64,000 bases of DNA, from the NCBI GenBank assembly GCA_050942895.1, contig JBMNOE010000010.1:19906-83905 (forward strand). The letters are read 5' to 3'. The stretch is from JBNRMR01 sp050942895 (GTDB taxonomy: Bacteria > Bacillota > Clostridia > Christensenellales > UBA1750). Each line of letters opens with the position of its first letter. Within the stretch, counting starts at the first letter, position 1. Both the position numbers and the translations under genes were made by a program. The notes beneath the pieces were generated by a model. That model saw only the letters and a list, made by a program, of their open reading frames with translations. It was not told the origin of the DNA and ran no database searches. Of this stretch, positions 63,933 through 64,000 are shown one piece after another.

Positions 63933-64000
63933 AAGGGTCAAGGGGAGGCATCCCCTTGCGGGAAAAGGGGGTGCGGGGGAAAAGGGCAGAGCCCTTTTCC
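63933..64000 (-). repeat. Family I repeat at the right edge, minus orientation
   Basis: Minus strand: GGAAAAGGGC-tct-GCCCTTTTCC, ccgcacccc, then CAAGGGGA-tgcc-TCCCCTTG and acccttat. Both hairpins are perfect although their sequences differ from other copies. May continue past the window. Confidence 0.75.

Overview
The window looks like the chromosome of an anaerobic, endospore-forming Firmicute of the class Clostridia with moderately high GC (judged by eye). The reasons are stage-specific sporulation and germination genes (spoIVA, spoIIR, sleB, ypeB), a glmS ribozyme, a DinR-type LexA box, an oxygen-independent HemZ-like enzyme, Pta/AckA acetate fermentation and gene pairs ordered as in Bacillus/Clostridium (prmC-prfA, sua5-ywlE, der...spoIVA). 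I cannot place it below class level. I see no rRNA, tRNA, CRISPR array or insertion sequence.

Layout. 1-12.3 kb: the 3' end of an altronate dehydratase, a twice-frameshifted PHP phosphoesterase, a zinc-ribbon/membrane/Ig-like protein on the minus strand, then a plus-strand run of a small membrane protein, cysteine desulfurase and ThiI (tRNA 4-thiouridine), the MrfA/MrfB-type DNA-repair helicase-exonuclease pair, a TPR protein, a GNAT acetyltransferase and an effector-binding-domain protein. 12.4-15.5 kb: a lone 1030-residue cytosolic glycoside hydrolase, GH106-like. 15.8-22.6 kb: rho and an intracellular subtilase (minus), then promoter, glmS ribozyme and glmS, then dinB under a LexA box. 22.7-27.3 kb: a five-unit tandem repeat and, on the minus strand, dtd, hemZ, a frameshifted sugar-binding lipoprotein and a zinc phospholipase C-like protein. 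27.4-32.3 kb: rpmE, then a translation and tRNA-modification cluster (DUF1385 protein, prmC, prfA, sua5, ywlE). 32.5-41.4 kb: tmcAL, pta-ackA, a VOC protein, an ECF S component beside coaX, a divergent PRPP synthetase-like protein and der. 41.4-46.8 kb: plsY and the sporulation genes spoIVA, spoIIR-sleB-ypeB.

46.9-63.8 kb is a carbohydrate-utilisation locus. A LacI-type regulator diverges from a CUT1 ABC importer (two permeases and a binding lipoprotein). Behind the importer lie a five-bladed-propeller hydrolase, a right-handed beta-helix protein, a GH50-like enzyme and a decayed GH39 gene. On the other strand follow a second GH50-like paralogue and a 1084-residue DUF5107/TPR protein. No enzyme in the locus has a visible signal peptide, so the inferred picture is import of oligosaccharides followed by cytosolic cleavage. 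The substrate cannot be read from sequence.

Two families of dispersed intergenic repeats recur. Family I has a GGGGC...GCCCC-type hairpin followed by a CAAGGGA...TCCCTTG-type hairpin. It occurs singly at six or seven sites, once as a tandem array, and as an inverted pair flanking spoIVA. Family II has a conserved cccacccacccacg-like box followed by a long hairpin whose sequence differs in each of three copies while its self-complementarity is kept. The paired changes suggest selection on structure. These are the most unexplained signals here.
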